Shown: positions 15,911 through 24,879 of the stretch, in pieces
Position numbering within the stretch: the stretch's first letter is position 1
Layout of the letters: every line of letters starts with the position of its first letter
NCBI RefSeq assembly: GCF_009601765.2
Contig: NZ_CP045700.1
Location: forward strand, 186,001-250,000
DNA from: Vibrio algicola
GTDB lineage: Bacteria; Pseudomonadota; Gammaproteobacteria; Enterobacterales; Vibrionaceae
Length of the DNA: 64,000 nt
Direction: 5' to 3'
Notes under the pieces: generated by a model
The model's input: only the letters and a program-made list of their open reading frames with translations
Told to the model about the DNA's origin: nothing
Database searches by the model: none
Translations under genes and position numbers: made by a program

Positions 15911-17428
15911 TTAATCAAGAGAACCTTTAATCAATAGATTACTAATTTGACTAAAAGGCATGGGCTTGTATAAAAAATAGCCTTGTAATAAGGACACATT
16001 TTTCGATGTTAAATACTCCATTTGTTCTTGAGTCTCAACCCCTTCAGCTACGATTTTAACGTTCAGCTGGTGGGCAAGATTGATAATACTGTTCAGTACC
16101 GGCGCATTAACCGATTCCACCCCAATGGTATTGATAAAGCAACGATCAATTTTTAAATAATCAAACTTAATATCTTGCAGTATAGACAATGAGGTATAAC
16201 CGGTACCAAAGTCATCGATAAATACTTCAATTCCTAATGCGCGAATATCATTTAAAATCGCTCGACCTTGTTGATTGAGTAGTTGTCGTTCGGTGATTTC
16301 GATGCCGAGTGTGAGATTGTGAGCTTGGTATTGTTTTACCCAACGGCTTAGCTTACTCATGCAGTCGGAGGTAAGTAAATACGATGGTGGAACATTAATA
16401 CCAATATGCATAGGTTGGCTGAGGTTCGAATCTTTCCACTCTAATAAGGCTTTATCAAACACAAAATCTGTGATGATATTGATGAAATTATGCTGCTCTG
16501 CTAATGGAATAAAAATATCAGGCGGAATATTGCCGTATGCAGGTTTTTTCCACCGAATCAGCGCCTCTACTCCTGATAACTGCTTATTGTCTGATGCAAT
16601 AAGGGGTTGATAATGCAAATAAAGCTCATTATTTTTCATCCCTCTTTTAAGATCTTCAATTAATGAACCTCGATTATTAAACCAATGTTGGATCAGAAAG
16701 ATAATTAAAGAAATCAATAATGAAACCGGAATAATGCTGATGTAGTAAATGGCAAAAATGTCGTGTTTGAATGTGTCACTAGGCGCAATGGTCACCTTGA
16801 TCGCCAAATAGTTGGAAGAAGCAGAAACCGCATAAGGTAAATCTTCGACATGATTGCCTTTCGGGTAGGTCACTTTGTTGACGGTGAGCTGTGAATTTTG
16901 GATACGGTCATCCGATTTGAGTCCAAGGCGAACATCAATATAACGCTGATCAACCACGGAGATCGCGGCGCGACGCGGATTATTCTTATCAGCATCAACC
17001 ACAATCAGACTGCGAACGCGGCTGTTCTCATAAGGGAAATCGAATAAATATTCACCTGTTTGTAAGTTCTTATTAGGAAATAGTGAAGCAAAAGACTCGT
17101 ATTCTTTATAGCCTCGCTTGGATGAGCAGACAATTTTGCCATTTTCAGATATCAACATCTCACGTAAAAAAGCTTTAAATAAAAGGTCTTTCTGAATCTG
17201 TTGGCAGTTTTGCGCACCGTAAAGGGCTTGTTTATTTTCATCTCTTAATTCATCCACCACTTCTTCAAGTTGAGGCACATACGATTGAGCTAAGGTATTG
17301 AGTTGGTGGTTAAGTTTGATATTGCTTAAATGAAAGCAAGCAAGCATGACGAAAGGCAATGGGATGAAAAGAATGATAAATGCTTTCTTGGTAAGCATTT
17401 TTTTAAAATTGGAAAAATTATTAGGCAT
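15911..17428 (-). CDS. Membrane-bound cyclic-di-GMP phosphodiesterase with CSS-motif sensor and EAL domain
   Basis: 505 residues. A first transmembrane helix (about 13-32) leads a periplasmic CSS-motif domain with Cys at GAQNCQQ and the KIVCSS motif. A second helix at about 225-247 is followed by an EAL domain: GVEALIRWKKP, INVPPSYLL, IDDFGTGYTSL, IVAEGVETQEQ. The catalytic motifs appear complete. Relatives (the PdeB/PdeC type of E. coli) are redox-controlled through the periplasmic cysteines and lower c-di-GMP. It stands alone, with no linked target. Confidence 0.92.
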   Translation of the reverse strand: MPNNFSNFKKMLTKKAFIILFIPLPFVMLACFHLSNIKLNHQLNTLAQSYVPQLEEVVDELRDENKQALYGAQNCQQIQKDLLFKAFLREMLISENGKIVCSSKRGYKEYESFASLFPNKNLQTGEYLFDFPYENSRVRSLIVVDADKNNPRRAAISVVDQRYIDVRLGLKSDDRIQNSQLTVNKVTYPKGNHVEDLPYAVSASSNYLAIKVTIAPSDTFKHDIFAIYYISIIPVSLLISLIIFLIQHWFNNRGSLIEDLKRGMKNNELYLHYQPLIASDNKQLSGVEALIRWKKPAYGNIPPDIFIPLAEQHNFINIITDFVFDKALLEWKDSNLSQPMHIGINVPPSYLLTSDCMSKLSRWVKQYQAHNLTLGIEITERQLLNQQGRAILNDIRALGIEVFIDDFGTGYTSLSILQDIKFDYLKIDRCFINTIGVESVNAPVLNSIINLAHQLNVKIVAEGVETQEQMEYLTSKNVSLLQGYFLYKPMPFSQISNLLIKGSLD

Positions 17429-17720
17429 GGAGTCTCATTTAATAATGGTGAGGCGCAATGATAATGACGAAACATATAGTAAATGATTAAAGAGTTGAAG
17501 AAAATAACAGATTTGAGACCACGTTAAAATATTGAAAGTTAAGTCTTTTTAATGGTGTTTGCTAGGGTGGTTAACGTGATCAATACCTCACTTTCAATAT
17601 GGAATTAGATGTAACTATTTGTGTAGTGTATACAAAATGTCTAAATCGTCATATTAAATAATACAATATCACTTTATCCTTAATCTCAAATATTCAATAA
17701 ATAAATAGAGGTTACGGACG
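17429..17720. other. AT-rich intergenic region
   Basis: No gene is seen. It separates the divergently transcribed EAL gene and the broken lipoprotein gene, so it should hold both promoters. I could not place them with confidence. Confidence 0.3.
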
Positions 17721-18391
17721 ATGAAAAAACTCTTTTTAGGTCTAGCGGTTGAAGCTTATTGGCAGGTTGTGCATCAACGGATGACTCTTCAAATATGCAA
17801 TCTACGGCTGCCACGACTTCGATGGGAGCGGCAACAGTAACGGATGGCCAATTAACCAAATTTAGAGCCACCAGCGGTAAAAGTGATGCGTGGGTGAAAC
17901 ATGCAGATAAAAACAATGGTAAAGGCGATGTAGGCAGTTCAAAAGATACCGCGTTTGATGCTGAAGGTTCGGCTCGAATTCGCTTTATGGCAGCCGGAGA
18001 TGATTTCTCTGTCACACCGGGTTTAAGCCAAGTGATCACCAATATTCAACCTAACACTGATTACACTTTATCGATGTATTACTACGATAAAAAAGGTGCT
18101 TACTCGCCAAGTGAATTAGAGTTAGGTGTGAAAAAAGTGAGTGGTGAATCGCTTGCAGGTTCAACCATTGAAAGCAAAGAAGTTCACGCCAAAGATTTAA
18201 ACAACAGCCCTCGTGGTGAAGTGAAAACAGGTTTCCGTCAAACGACCCTTGATTTTAACTCTGGCAGCAATACTTCCGTCGAAATCTACGCTTTAATGCA
18301 CATTATAGATGCAGATAAAATTGATAAAGATGGTGACATTGGTAAGCAAACAGAAGTTCGTATTGATGAATTCTCACTAACTAAAAAGTAA
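17721..18391 (+). pseudogene. Lipoprotein gene with a frameshift inside the signal peptide
   Basis: The ATG at 17721 begins MKKLFLGLAV, a lipoprotein signal start with AGAGG upstream. The lipobox LLAGC and the 200-residue mature protein lie in another frame, with a stop (17750-17752) just before. No start upstream of the lipobox exists in the second frame; a TTG at 17759 would give a protein without a signal. The mature part (TDGQLTKFRATSGKSDAW, SARIRFMAAGDDFSV, NTDYTLSMYYYDKKG, VRIDEFSLTKK) looks like a beta-sandwich carbohydrate-binding module; this is inference. Without the frameshift it would be an exported lipoprotein of about 220 residues. Confidence 0.75.
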
Positions 18392-18433
18392 ACTAAGCGA
18401 AAAATGTAATTACAGTACGGTTTAGCGAAACAT

Positions 18434-18480
18434 AAAATCCCTGCAAATGGCGAGCTTGATAGCCACTGTGGGGATTTTTT
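18434..18480 (+). terminator. Intrinsic terminator
   Basis: AAAATCCC (18434-18441) pairs with GGGATTTT (18471-18478), with inner TGGC/GCCA pairing, ending in a T-run. Confidence 0.75.
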
Positions 18481-18576
18481 CTTTTCATCTTTCATCTTTC
18501 ACCGTGGCAATGATCGTTTTATTATATCTTGAATTTCAGTTTTAAGTATTAAGCGGTAGTCTTTAGGGGGCATAAA

Positions 18577-18957
18577 ATGTCAGACAATCAATTTGAGCAA
18601 GAATTTAGCGATGAAAAGTTTTGGGACAAGACCAAAAACTTCGCTAAGGCCGCTGGCGAAAACGTATTAGGCACCGCGTTAAAATTGTATTATTCTGCGC
18701 AAGATCCAAGCACTCCTATTTGGGCCAAAAGTGCAATTTATGGCGCATTAGGTTATTTTATTTCACCCATTGATGCCATTCCAGATATCACGCCTTTTGT
18801 CGGGTATTCTGATGATCTCGGGGTTTTAGTTGCGGCAACCGCTGCAGTGGTCGCGTATATTAAGCAAGAACATAGCGATAAAGCTGAAAATAAACTGAAA
18901 CAATGGTTTGGTGAGCGTGAGTCTAAAACAGAACCCAATCCGAATAACCATCAATGA
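18577..18957 (+). CDS. YkvA-family (DUF1232) membrane protein
   Basis: 126 residues with the DUF1232 core PIWAKSAIYGALGYFISPID-AIPDITPFVGYSDDLGVL followed by a hydrophobic AAATAAVVAYI segment, diagnostic of YkvA-type proteins. Their function is unknown. The N-terminus is acidic and the C-terminus a charged helix. A GGGGG-containing ribosome site precedes the ATG. It is followed in the same direction by a small membrane protein. Confidence 0.88.
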   Translation: MSDNQFEQEFSDEKFWDKTKNFAKAAGENVLGTALKLYYSAQDPSTPIWAKSAIYGALGYFISPIDAIPDITPFVGYSDDLGVLVAATAAVVAYIKQEHSDKAENKLKQWFGERESKTEPNPNNHQ

Positions 18958-19022
18958 GAAAACTATATTAACAATATCTCTCATAATATCTGATTTTTAA
19001 CATTATTTTTTAGGTCTATCAC

Positions 19023-19304
19023 ATGAATAAAGCAAGCATCTCTGGCTCTATCGCCTCTTTTTTAGGTTTACTCGGTCTGATTTATTTTTTGGTGTCAGAT
19101 GCAAAATTCCCACTAGAACAATGGCCAAATGAAGCGTTTCAAAGTTTGGTGTTTGTTATTGTTTTAAGCTTTCATGTCTCACCCTCGGTCGCTTATTTTG
19201 TTTCTGCTGTATTTGTTGTGAGCGTGTTGGTGGTGTGTTTTGCTATTGGGCATAAACTGGCTCGTTGTATATGGGAAGATAAAGCCGCCGAGTTATCTAA
19301 ATAG
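19023..19304 (+). CDS. Small two-helix membrane protein, unknown function
   Basis: 93 residues with hydrophobic segments at about 9-24 and 42-78, the latter long enough for two crossings, and a charged C-terminus (LARCIWEDKAAELSK). I do not recognise a family. It lies between ykvA and rsuA on the same strand. Its coding-like composition and compact spacing support a real gene. Confidence 0.65.
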   Translation: MNKASISGSIASFLGLLGLIYFLVSDAKFPLEQWPNEAFQSLVFVIVLSFHVSPSVAYFVSAVFVVSVLVVCFAIGHKLARCIWEDKAAELSK

Positions 19305-19352
19305 GAAGTTGGTTCCGCCAATCATTAAACCTCATGAGAGATTGATACCACG

Positions 19353-20042
19353 ATGCGTTTAGATAAGTTTATTTGTAAAAGTACCAATCTCTCTCGCACC
19401 CAAGCGATAGAACAGATCCATAGCGGTTCTGTCAGCGTAAACAGTGTCATTATTCAAGATGAAGCCACACAGGTGCACCAAAATAACACCGTCACTTTAA
19501 ATGGCGAGGCACTGCAAGCGCGTCCTTTTCGCTATATTCTATTGCATAAACCTGCCAATACCATTTGTTCGAATGTCGATGAAGTGTATCCCTCTTTATT
19601 TCATTATCTTGATGTTGATAACGTTTCAGAATTGCATATCGCAGGCCGTTTGGATGCCGACACCACCGGCATGGTGCTGATCACCGATGACGGACGTTGG
19701 TCTTATAACATCACCACCCCAACCAATTTATGTGCCAAAGTGTACCGAGTTGGGTTATCGCGTCCGATTGCAGAGACTAGTGTTGAAAGGTTTAAACAAG
19801 GTATTCAATTGCAAGGGGAGGCGCAATTAACTCACCCAGCGCAATTGAGCATTATTACGCCTAATGAGGTATTACTTAGTATCACCCAAGGTAAATTTCA
19901 TCAGGTGAAGCGAATGTTTGCTGCGGTGGGAAATCGAGTGGTATCACTGCATCGTGAAGCTATCGGCGGAGTGCATTTAGATGTTGATGTGGAACAATGG
20001 CGATATTTAAGTGAGTCAGAAGTTCAACAGTTAAGTCACTAA
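19353..20042 (+). CDS. rsuA: 16S rRNA pseudouridine-516 synthase, RsuA family
   Basis: 229 residues. An N-terminal S4 RNA-binding domain (MRLDKFICKSTNLSRTQAIE) is followed by the pseudouridine synthase domain with catalytic Asp in AGRLDADTTGMVLITDDGRW and the conserved GKFHQVKRMFAAVGN near the end. Length and motif wording fit RsuA, which modifies U516 of 16S rRNA, better than RluB/E/F, though a close paralogue cannot be fully excluded. Confidence 0.85.
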   Translation: MRLDKFICKSTNLSRTQAIEQIHSGSVSVNSVIIQDEATQVHQNNTVTLNGEALQARPFRYILLHKPANTICSNVDEVYPSLFHYLDVDNVSELHIAGRLDADTTGMVLITDDGRWSYNITTPTNLCAKVYRVGLSRPIAETSVERFKQGIQLQGEAQLTHPAQLSIITPNEVLLSITQGKFHQVKRMFAAVGNRVVSLHREAIGGVHLDVDVEQWRYLSESEVQQLSH

Positions 20043-20131
20043 TTTGGGTTAGAAACTGGCTCTTACTTGGTGTTGGTTTTGCTGCTAAAGTTTTGTATTC
20101 TGGAAATCAACACGTCATGGAGAGAAAGACA

Positions 20132-20293
20132 ATGAGCAAATGTGGACAATGCCGACAATTTACCCGCACCCCCGATAATCAAAAAGACTTATGTGGCGCG
20201 TGGGAACAACCTACCATCGCAATCCGCGCCGCTTGTGATTTCTTCATTCCTAAAAAAGCGCCACGAGAAACGCAAAGTCACACTGAAAAATAA
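20132..20293 (+). CDS. Small cysteine-containing protein, unknown function
   Basis: 53 residues: MSKCGQCRQFTRTPDNQ ... LCGAWEQPT ... ACDFFIPKK. Four cysteines (CxxC at 4/7, then 21 and 34) could bind a metal. The frame is open upstream to 20093, but the ATG at 20132 is chosen because GGAGAG lies at the right spacing. It stands between rsuA and the convergent trmK. Confidence 0.65.
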   Translation: MSKCGQCRQFTRTPDNQKDLCGAWEQPTIAIRAACDFFIPKKAPRETQSHTEK

Positions 20294-20308
20294 CAATACT
20301 GCATCTGT

Positions 20309-20998
20309 TTAATTGAAACTTGGCTGCACGGCTTGGTAAGCCTTAAGGATATGCTCAACCTCGTGATTTTGGCCTTGTTGAATACGCTGATAATGAGTTA
20401 ATGTTTTGTTTAAATAAGCACTCACCACTTCAGTTTGTTGTGGGGTTGTCGCATGCCAAATATCTTCTCCTACCGCGCTAATCTTATTGCTATTGCCTTG
20501 GTTCTTGTTTGATGAAACCAACAACACCTCATAAAAGCGTTTGTTTTCTTCGACTAATATTTCGCGTTGTAAACTGAAATCAAGCGAGATGAGGTGTTGG
20601 CGTAAAGCAAATTGATGATGAACCGGGCACAATAAAAAATCGAGTTCTAATTGTGGGTGTTTTTGACAAATCGATGAAATAAAACCCTTCATTAAATCGC
20701 CTCCCACACCGGCTATGATCACTAAATGCTTACCTTGATATTGCGCTAAAGGCAGTTTTGCGACATCCAAACAATGAGTTTGCCAAGTTGAAAGTGAATT
20801 AGCATAAAATCGTTGTAGCTTGTCGTCTAACTCGGCCATTAATTCAGGCACAATATCGACAAAATGAACATGCTCGGCCGCTTGTCTTGATAATAACGCC
20901 GCCCCTAAAAAACCGTGATCACAACAGCAATCCCATATATGGGTGTAATCATTGGTGACCATGTGTTTAATCTGTTTTAAACGTTTATTAAGCTTCAA
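20309..20998 (-). CDS. trmK: tRNA (adenine-22-N1)-methyltransferase
   Basis: 229 residues of the TrmK family, which methylates A22 of tRNA using S-adenosylmethionine. The SAM-binding motif is degenerate but typical of the family (HIWDCCCDHGFLGAALL, then HFVDIVPELM). GKHLVIIAGVGGDLM is the second family signature, and the C-terminal helical extension is present. It is transcribed convergently with the small Cys protein. Confidence 0.85.
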   Translation of the reverse strand: MKLNKRLKQIKHMVTNDYTHIWDCCCDHGFLGAALLSRQAAEHVHFVDIVPELMAELDDKLQRFYANSLSTWQTHCLDVAKLPLAQYQGKHLVIIAGVGGDLMKGFISSICQKHPQLELDFLLCPVHHQFALRQHLISLDFSLQREILVEENKRFYEVLLVSSNKNQGNSNKISAVGEDIWHATTPQQTEVVSAYLNKTLTHYQRIQQGQNHEVEHILKAYQAVQPSFN

Positions 20999-21126
20999 GT
21001 CGGTTTCCTAAGTATGTGTCAAACTTTCCAATGAATTACGGCGATATATTTTGCAGCGCATGGTATTTTTAATAGAGATATAGGTATTATACGGGTAATT
21101 TAGTTTAACAATCATAAGGATTTGCC

Positions 21127-21411
21127 ATGAATGTTGATAAAGCAAAAAAACGCATTGCCAAGCAGGTTAAAAAAGGGTTTAAAGGCTACCCACAAATCGC
21201 CATTGCCTATTTTGGCGACACACCAGAGTGTGCCACCGAAGTCGCGGTACAATTCACCTTAGAAGAGGGGGCACAAGTTCAAGAAGAGCGCTTTGCCAGC
21301 CCAACCGATGCACGAGAAAGTGAAGTGATCCAATCGGCATTAGTTAAAATCATCGAACGAGCGAATGCAAATTCTGTCATAGAAGTGGAAGGTGTGGCGC
21401 TGCGTGCTTAA
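21127..21411 (+). CDS. Conserved hypothetical protein
   Basis: 94 residues, basic at the N-terminus (MNVDKAKKRIAKQVKKGFKG) and acidic later (FTLEEGAQVQEERF). No signal peptide, membrane segment or known motif. A clear ATAAGGATTTGCC ribosome site supports the start. Function unknown. Confidence 0.7.
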   Translation: MNVDKAKKRIAKQVKKGFKGYPQIAIAYFGDTPECATEVAVQFTLEEGAQVQEERFASPTDARESEVIQSALVKIIERANANSVIEVEGVALRA

Positions 21412-21478
21412 ATTGATAAACCGCTGAACGTTAACTTTAAATTATTGCAATAAAGTCTTCTGAAAAATAGAGTACGGA

Positions 21479-21832
21479 GTGAATGTGAAATATAAATCGT
21501 TATCTTTAATATTGACTGCCGTATCGATGTTTTCATTCAATGCTTATTCATGGGGCAGTTTACAATCTCAAAAGGTCGATGGCTTCAGTCGTTATTGCCA
21601 TTATAGTGATGGCGGAGTAGAGACAGTAAAAAGCAGTGAGTTATGCCCAATAACCAATCAATCGACCTCGCAAAATAATGGATCTCCTACCATTAATATC
21701 AAAAACAACAACGGTGGTTTTGGTAGCTTATCCAGTCAAAAAATCAATGGCTTTAACCGCTACTGTAAATACACCGATGGCACCGTTCTCACCGTTGGTA
21801 GTACCGATTTATGCCCGATCACCAGCCAGTGA
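21479..21832 (+). CDS. Small secreted protein with an internal duplication
   Basis: 117 residues with a signal peptide (SLILTAVSMFSFNAYS). The mature part contains two copies of a motif of about 37 residues: WGSLQSQKVDGFSRYCHYSDG ... LCPITNQ (about 24-60) and FGSLSSQKINGFNRYCKYTDG ... LCPITSQ (about 81-117), split by a Ser/Asn-rich linker. Each copy has two cysteines that could form a disulphide. The GTG at 21479 is used; a GTG at 21485 is equally possible. Function unknown. Confidence 0.7.
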   Translation: MNVKYKSLSLILTAVSMFSFNAYSWGSLQSQKVDGFSRYCHYSDGGVETVKSSELCPITNQSTSQNNGSPTINIKNNNGGFGSLSSQKINGFNRYCKYTDGTVLTVGSTDLCPITSQ

Positions 21833-22279
21833 TCGGCACCCACACTCACTTAATCCATAACAATCCTACCTTTTAATCTTCAATACGTTATCTTCATAGT
21901 ACAGATAAAAACACCGTTCAATTTCATGCTTTCTTGGTTTTCATTTTTAAATGATAAAAGCGAAGGTTTATCATTTTTAATATATAAACCTATCTTTTTC
22001 AATAGTTTAACTTCGGGTGTGTGTGTGTGTGTGAAAGCATATTTTAGTTTGAAAATGATAAATTTCCACCGTACCATTATGAATGGCGTTTTTAATTGTG
22101 TGAAGAACATGTATATTGCGTCCAGTGGTTGATTTTTGACCAGTGAATTCTTGGGTGGCTTGATATTGTTCGAGTCCAAAAAATAAGCTATTTACAATAG
22201 TATTGGTATGCAGGAAATCTGTTGTATATATAGATTTTAAAACTCAATATTTTGAGTTACGAGAAGATAGGAACATAAT
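21833..22279. other. AT-rich intergenic region with a GT dinucleotide run
   Basis: No convincing gene. A perfect GT repeat of about 8.5 units lies at 22017-22033. Overlapping short ORFs on both strands look random. An ATTTTTAAATGATAAA-rich stretch precedes it. Confidence 0.4.
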
Positions 22280-22426
22280 ATGAATAAACTATATAAAGTC
22301 ACTTTAATTGCGCTAATGGGACTAGTTTTATCGGCGTGTAATGCAGAAGATACCGAAGATGCTATTCATGATCTAAAAAAGGCATCATCAGAAATCAATA
22401 TTGCAGAGATGCTGTTGCTGTATTAG
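22280..22426 (+). pseudogene. Broken small lipoprotein gene next to an IS
   Basis: The ORF encodes a signal peptide with the lipobox LVLSAC (Cys20) and then an acidic segment, ending after 48 residues. A second frame continues through RDAVAVLGDAGGQYQEDV into the IS boundary at 22458, which suggests an upstream frameshift followed by truncation by the IS. An AGATAGGA ribosome site is present. The original product cannot be named. Confidence 0.5.
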
Positions 22427-22457
22427 GTGATGCAGGTGGTCAATATCAAGAAGATGT

Positions 22458-23577
22458 GGCTTTGTTGCAATACTCAACCTAGGTGGTCTTTTGATACAGT
22501 TAGGCGACTCGGTAGCTATTGGGCATTCCGAGGTGAGTGAAACGATTTAAAATGGAACAACCGATGAGCATTTCCTGCCGTTGATTGGTTAACTTTCTAC
22601 TGTGTAATTGGTTGCCGATGATCTTCTTATAACGTTGCATGGCCGTTTCTGAAATATTCCTTTTTCCATATTGCCGTACCCTCTGCCAATCAATAATACC
22701 AAGGGCAAAGCAACCTATCAGGTTGCTCATCCTCTTGGGATGATGGTCGTCATCCGCAAACGTATTGCCCTTCGGCGGTATAACAATATCAGCATTTGGA
22801 AAATGGGCTTCTAATGTCTGGTACACTGCATTGGTATCATACATTTTGTCGGCACTTATCAGCTCAACATCCGTAACGATAGACTGACATAACGACTCGA
22901 AAACTTGATCATCCATTGTATTTTTGTCAGTCAATACGGCGCTTTGGATCAGGTGGTTACTATCAACCAAAAAATGTGCTTTTCTCCAGCTACGCTTGGC
23001 ATTAACCTTATGTTTTTCCTGGTGCCACTCGTCCTTACCAAACCTTTTCAGCCCTGTAGAATCAATGGCGATAGCGACAATGTTGGTATCGGGTTTATCG
23101 TTCTTTTTAAATCGTGGTGTTGTAAAATCAAGCTGACTGAGTCGTTTTGACTGTAAGGTATAATCTGGACATTGAAGGTGCTTCATGCCCAACATATCTA
23201 GTAAATTTTCGATGAACCCCTGCGCTTGGCGCAGGGGTAATTTAAACACCATTCTCAGATAATGACAGGCTTCAATCGTACTGTCAGGATATTTTTCCGT
23301 CGAGCCCGTACCATCGTAGGTTCGCTCTTCATGCTGCCAAGTTTTGAGGATCTCATCGGACAACCAGACATCAATTCGTCCTCGGTTTTTGAGGGCCTGA
23401 TTGTAGTCTGAATGATTGGTCAGCCGATAAGTATGCTTCTTAAAATGATGACGTTTAGAGTTGTTATGTTTGTAAGGCATTTATTAATAAACTAACCTAA
23501 GTGAACGGTTAACGATGATAAATGATATTCATGAGAATAGGAAAAAACGAAGGTTATTTGAGCACTGCAACAAAGCC
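22458..23577 (-). mobile_element. IS5-family insertion sequence, full-length copy
   Basis: It is bounded by GGCTTTGTTGCAA (from 22458) and the complementary TTGCAACAAAGCC-type end (the right end reads CTGCAACAAAGCC, ending 23577), 1120 bp in all. It encodes one intact transposase on the minus strand. No target duplication is evident. It is related to the deleted copy at 7533-8575. Confidence 0.88.
22500..23480 (-). CDS. IS5-family transposase
   Basis: 326-residue DDE transposase: an N-terminal DUF772-like region (YPDSTIEACHYLRMVFKLPL), Asp in VAIAIDSTGLKRFGKDEW, Asp in ELISADKMYDTN and Glu in RQYGKRNISETAMQRYKK. All catalytic elements are present, so the element is probably functional and could mobilise the damaged relative at 7.5 kb. 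Confidence 0.92.
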   Translation of the reverse strand: MPYKHNNSKRHHFKKHTYRLTNHSDYNQALKNRGRIDVWLSDEILKTWQHEERTYDGTGSTEKYPDSTIEACHYLRMVFKLPLRQAQGFIENLLDMLGMKHLQCPDYTLQSKRLSQLDFTTPRFKKNDKPDTNIVAIAIDSTGLKRFGKDEWHQEKHKVNAKRSWRKAHFLVDSNHLIQSAVLTDKNTMDDQVFESLCQSIVTDVELISADKMYDTNAVYQTLEAHFPNADIVIPPKGNTFADDDHHPKRMSNLIGCFALGIIDWQRVRQYGKRNISETAMQRYKKIIGNQLHSRKLTNQRQEMLIGCSILNRFTHLGMPNSYRVA

Positions 23578-23650
23578 CCGAAGTATTAAAGGGGTACTTT
23601 AACCAATTGGAGTAGGTAGCACCTTCCTACCTTCAGGTAGGTGAGAGAAG

Positions 23651-23683
23651 CTGTAGCGGATAGCTAATCCTTATTGGCTACAG
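23651..23683. terminator. Hairpin at the 3' end of the DUF6622-like gene
   Basis: CTGTAGC (23651-23657) pairs with GCTACAG (23677-23683), enclosing GGAT/ATCC (23658-23661 and 23667-23670). It lies just beyond the stop codon of the minus-strand gene, so it may serve as a terminator or 3' stabiliser, though no T-run follows on that strand. Confidence 0.4.
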
Positions 23684-23687
23684 ACTC

Positions 23688-24200
23688 TCAAACTATGGAC
23701 TTTCTCGCTGTTATTGCAACATGAAGATTTCTTAAAGTGTTGCCCCAAAAAGCGCCGATACTGAACCCAGATAACACACAAAAAATAACGACAAAAGACG
23801 CAGATTTAACAATTTGGGGATCTACTGCAACAAAAACAGAAAAAACATAATGCGAAATGAAAGCAAAGAGTATCAGTAACAAAGAAATAGGTTGCCCCGG
23901 CAATATAACCATCATCGTATCAGGATTATATTTTGCTTGATTAATAAACCTCCTATTAACGAATAGGAGGCCTAATACGCCTAACGTAAAAGATCCGATA
24001 ACGAGTGTTAAGGTCAAGCTAGTCAACGTTAGGGTTGTGATGATTTCATAAACACCCCATATGAAAAAAATCATGGGTATGATCAATAACCTCCTAACAG
24101 ACACTTCTCTTGGTTTTAATGAAGTAATTCCACGACGTACTAAATAAGCCAAAAGAATCCATACCCAAACAGGTGTATTCTTAATTATTTCAATCAACAT
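23688..24200 (-). CDS. DUF6622-like integral membrane protein
   Basis: 170 residues from the chosen ATG at 24200, which has GGAGACTAGGG upstream; an upstream in-frame ATG (24233) lacks a site. The start MLIEIIKNTPVWVWILLAYL is typical of this family. There are four or five hydrophobic helices and a central RRFINQAKYNPDTMMV loop. The function of the family is unknown. It lies between an IS and a small HTH gene in an accessory patch. Confidence 0.7.
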   Translation of the reverse strand: MLIEIIKNTPVWVWILLAYLVRRGITSLKPREVSVRRLLIIPMIFFIWGVYEIITTLTLTSLTLTLVIGSFTLGVLGLLFVNRRFINQAKYNPDTMMVILPGQPISLLLILFAFISHYVFSVFVAVDPQIVKSASFVVIFCVLSGFSIGAFWGNTLRNLHVAITARKSIV

Positions 24201-24240
24201 CCCTAGTCTCCTTACGAGCAAAATGCTCGACAATCCAATA

Positions 24241-24462
24241 TCACATCGTATCTAACGAGGTAATAAGCTCCCTGATTTCGGCATTATTTAAAACAAGTGT
24301 ATATTTTTTTGCTTCAATACAACCTAAAACCACAACTATTGCTCTAGTGCGTGTTTTGGGGTCACTCCACCAATTAAATAAGGTACTACGTCCAAAGCCA
24401 CTCATTGCGACAACATCGCCAATTTTGATATTTTTCTTTTTAGCAAACTCATTAAGTGTCAT
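24241..24462 (-). CDS. Small helix-turn-helix protein
   Basis: 73 residues from the ATG at 24462, with AGGGA upstream. MTLNEFAKKKNIKIGDVVAM and SGFGRSTLFNWWSDPKTRTR fit a Cro/XRE-like recognition region. It precedes the membrane protein gene by 40 bp on the same strand and may be its regulator. Longer versions starting at 24522 add an implausible hydrophobic leader. No family name is offered. Confidence 0.6.
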   Translation of the reverse strand: MTLNEFAKKKNIKIGDVVAMSGFGRSTLFNWWSDPKTRTRAIVVVLGCIEAKKYTLVLNNAEIRELITSLDTM

Positions 24463-24559
24463 GCCAGAGTCCCTAATGTAGATTATAATTAAATAATAGT
24501 CCAAAATAAAGACTATTTTCAAGCACCAACTTTCCAGTTTGGCTTAACATCCCTACTCC

Positions 24560-24850
24560 TTGGTTGTCGGTTATTCTGAGAATCTAGGTATTGATATTGA
24601 CTCAAACGGGAATGCTGCCTTGTCTAAAAATAAGGTTGCTCATATTTATATAAAAATTGATCTAAATAGTGATAATGCAAATACCCGTCATGAAAAAACG
24701 GCACAATTTTTAGCAACACGTGTTGGTAATGAGATTCAGATAGTGCCATATATCTATGCAATTGCCATTACTGATGACATTACTACATTGTGGTCATCGG
24801 GTGATATTAAAAAGATGGATGATGAGTATATTAAAACTTATCCATTATAA
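24560..24850 (+). pseudogene. Orphan C-terminal gene fragment
   Basis: An open frame of up to 96 residues (IDIDSNGNAALSKNKVAHIY ... DDEYIKTYPL) with protein-like composition but no start codon with a ribosome site. It enters from the shared 24-bp motif at 24565-24588 and ends before a good terminator. It is best read as the 3' part of a gene whose 5' half was lost in a rearrangement. Function unknown. Confidence 0.5.
24565..24588 (-). repeat. 24-bp motif, copy 2
   Basis: Exact reverse complement of 13426-13449. Outside the 24 bases the two sites share only scattered bases (for example CCAAG on one side). Confidence 0.8.
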
Positions 24851-24879
24851 TGCTTAAAAACGTAAAGTTGTAAAATATT

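Noticed and set aside
17686..18042. 118-residue minus-strand ORF opposite the broken lipoprotein
   Set aside because: Antisense shadow; the plus strand shows the lipobox and protein-like composition.
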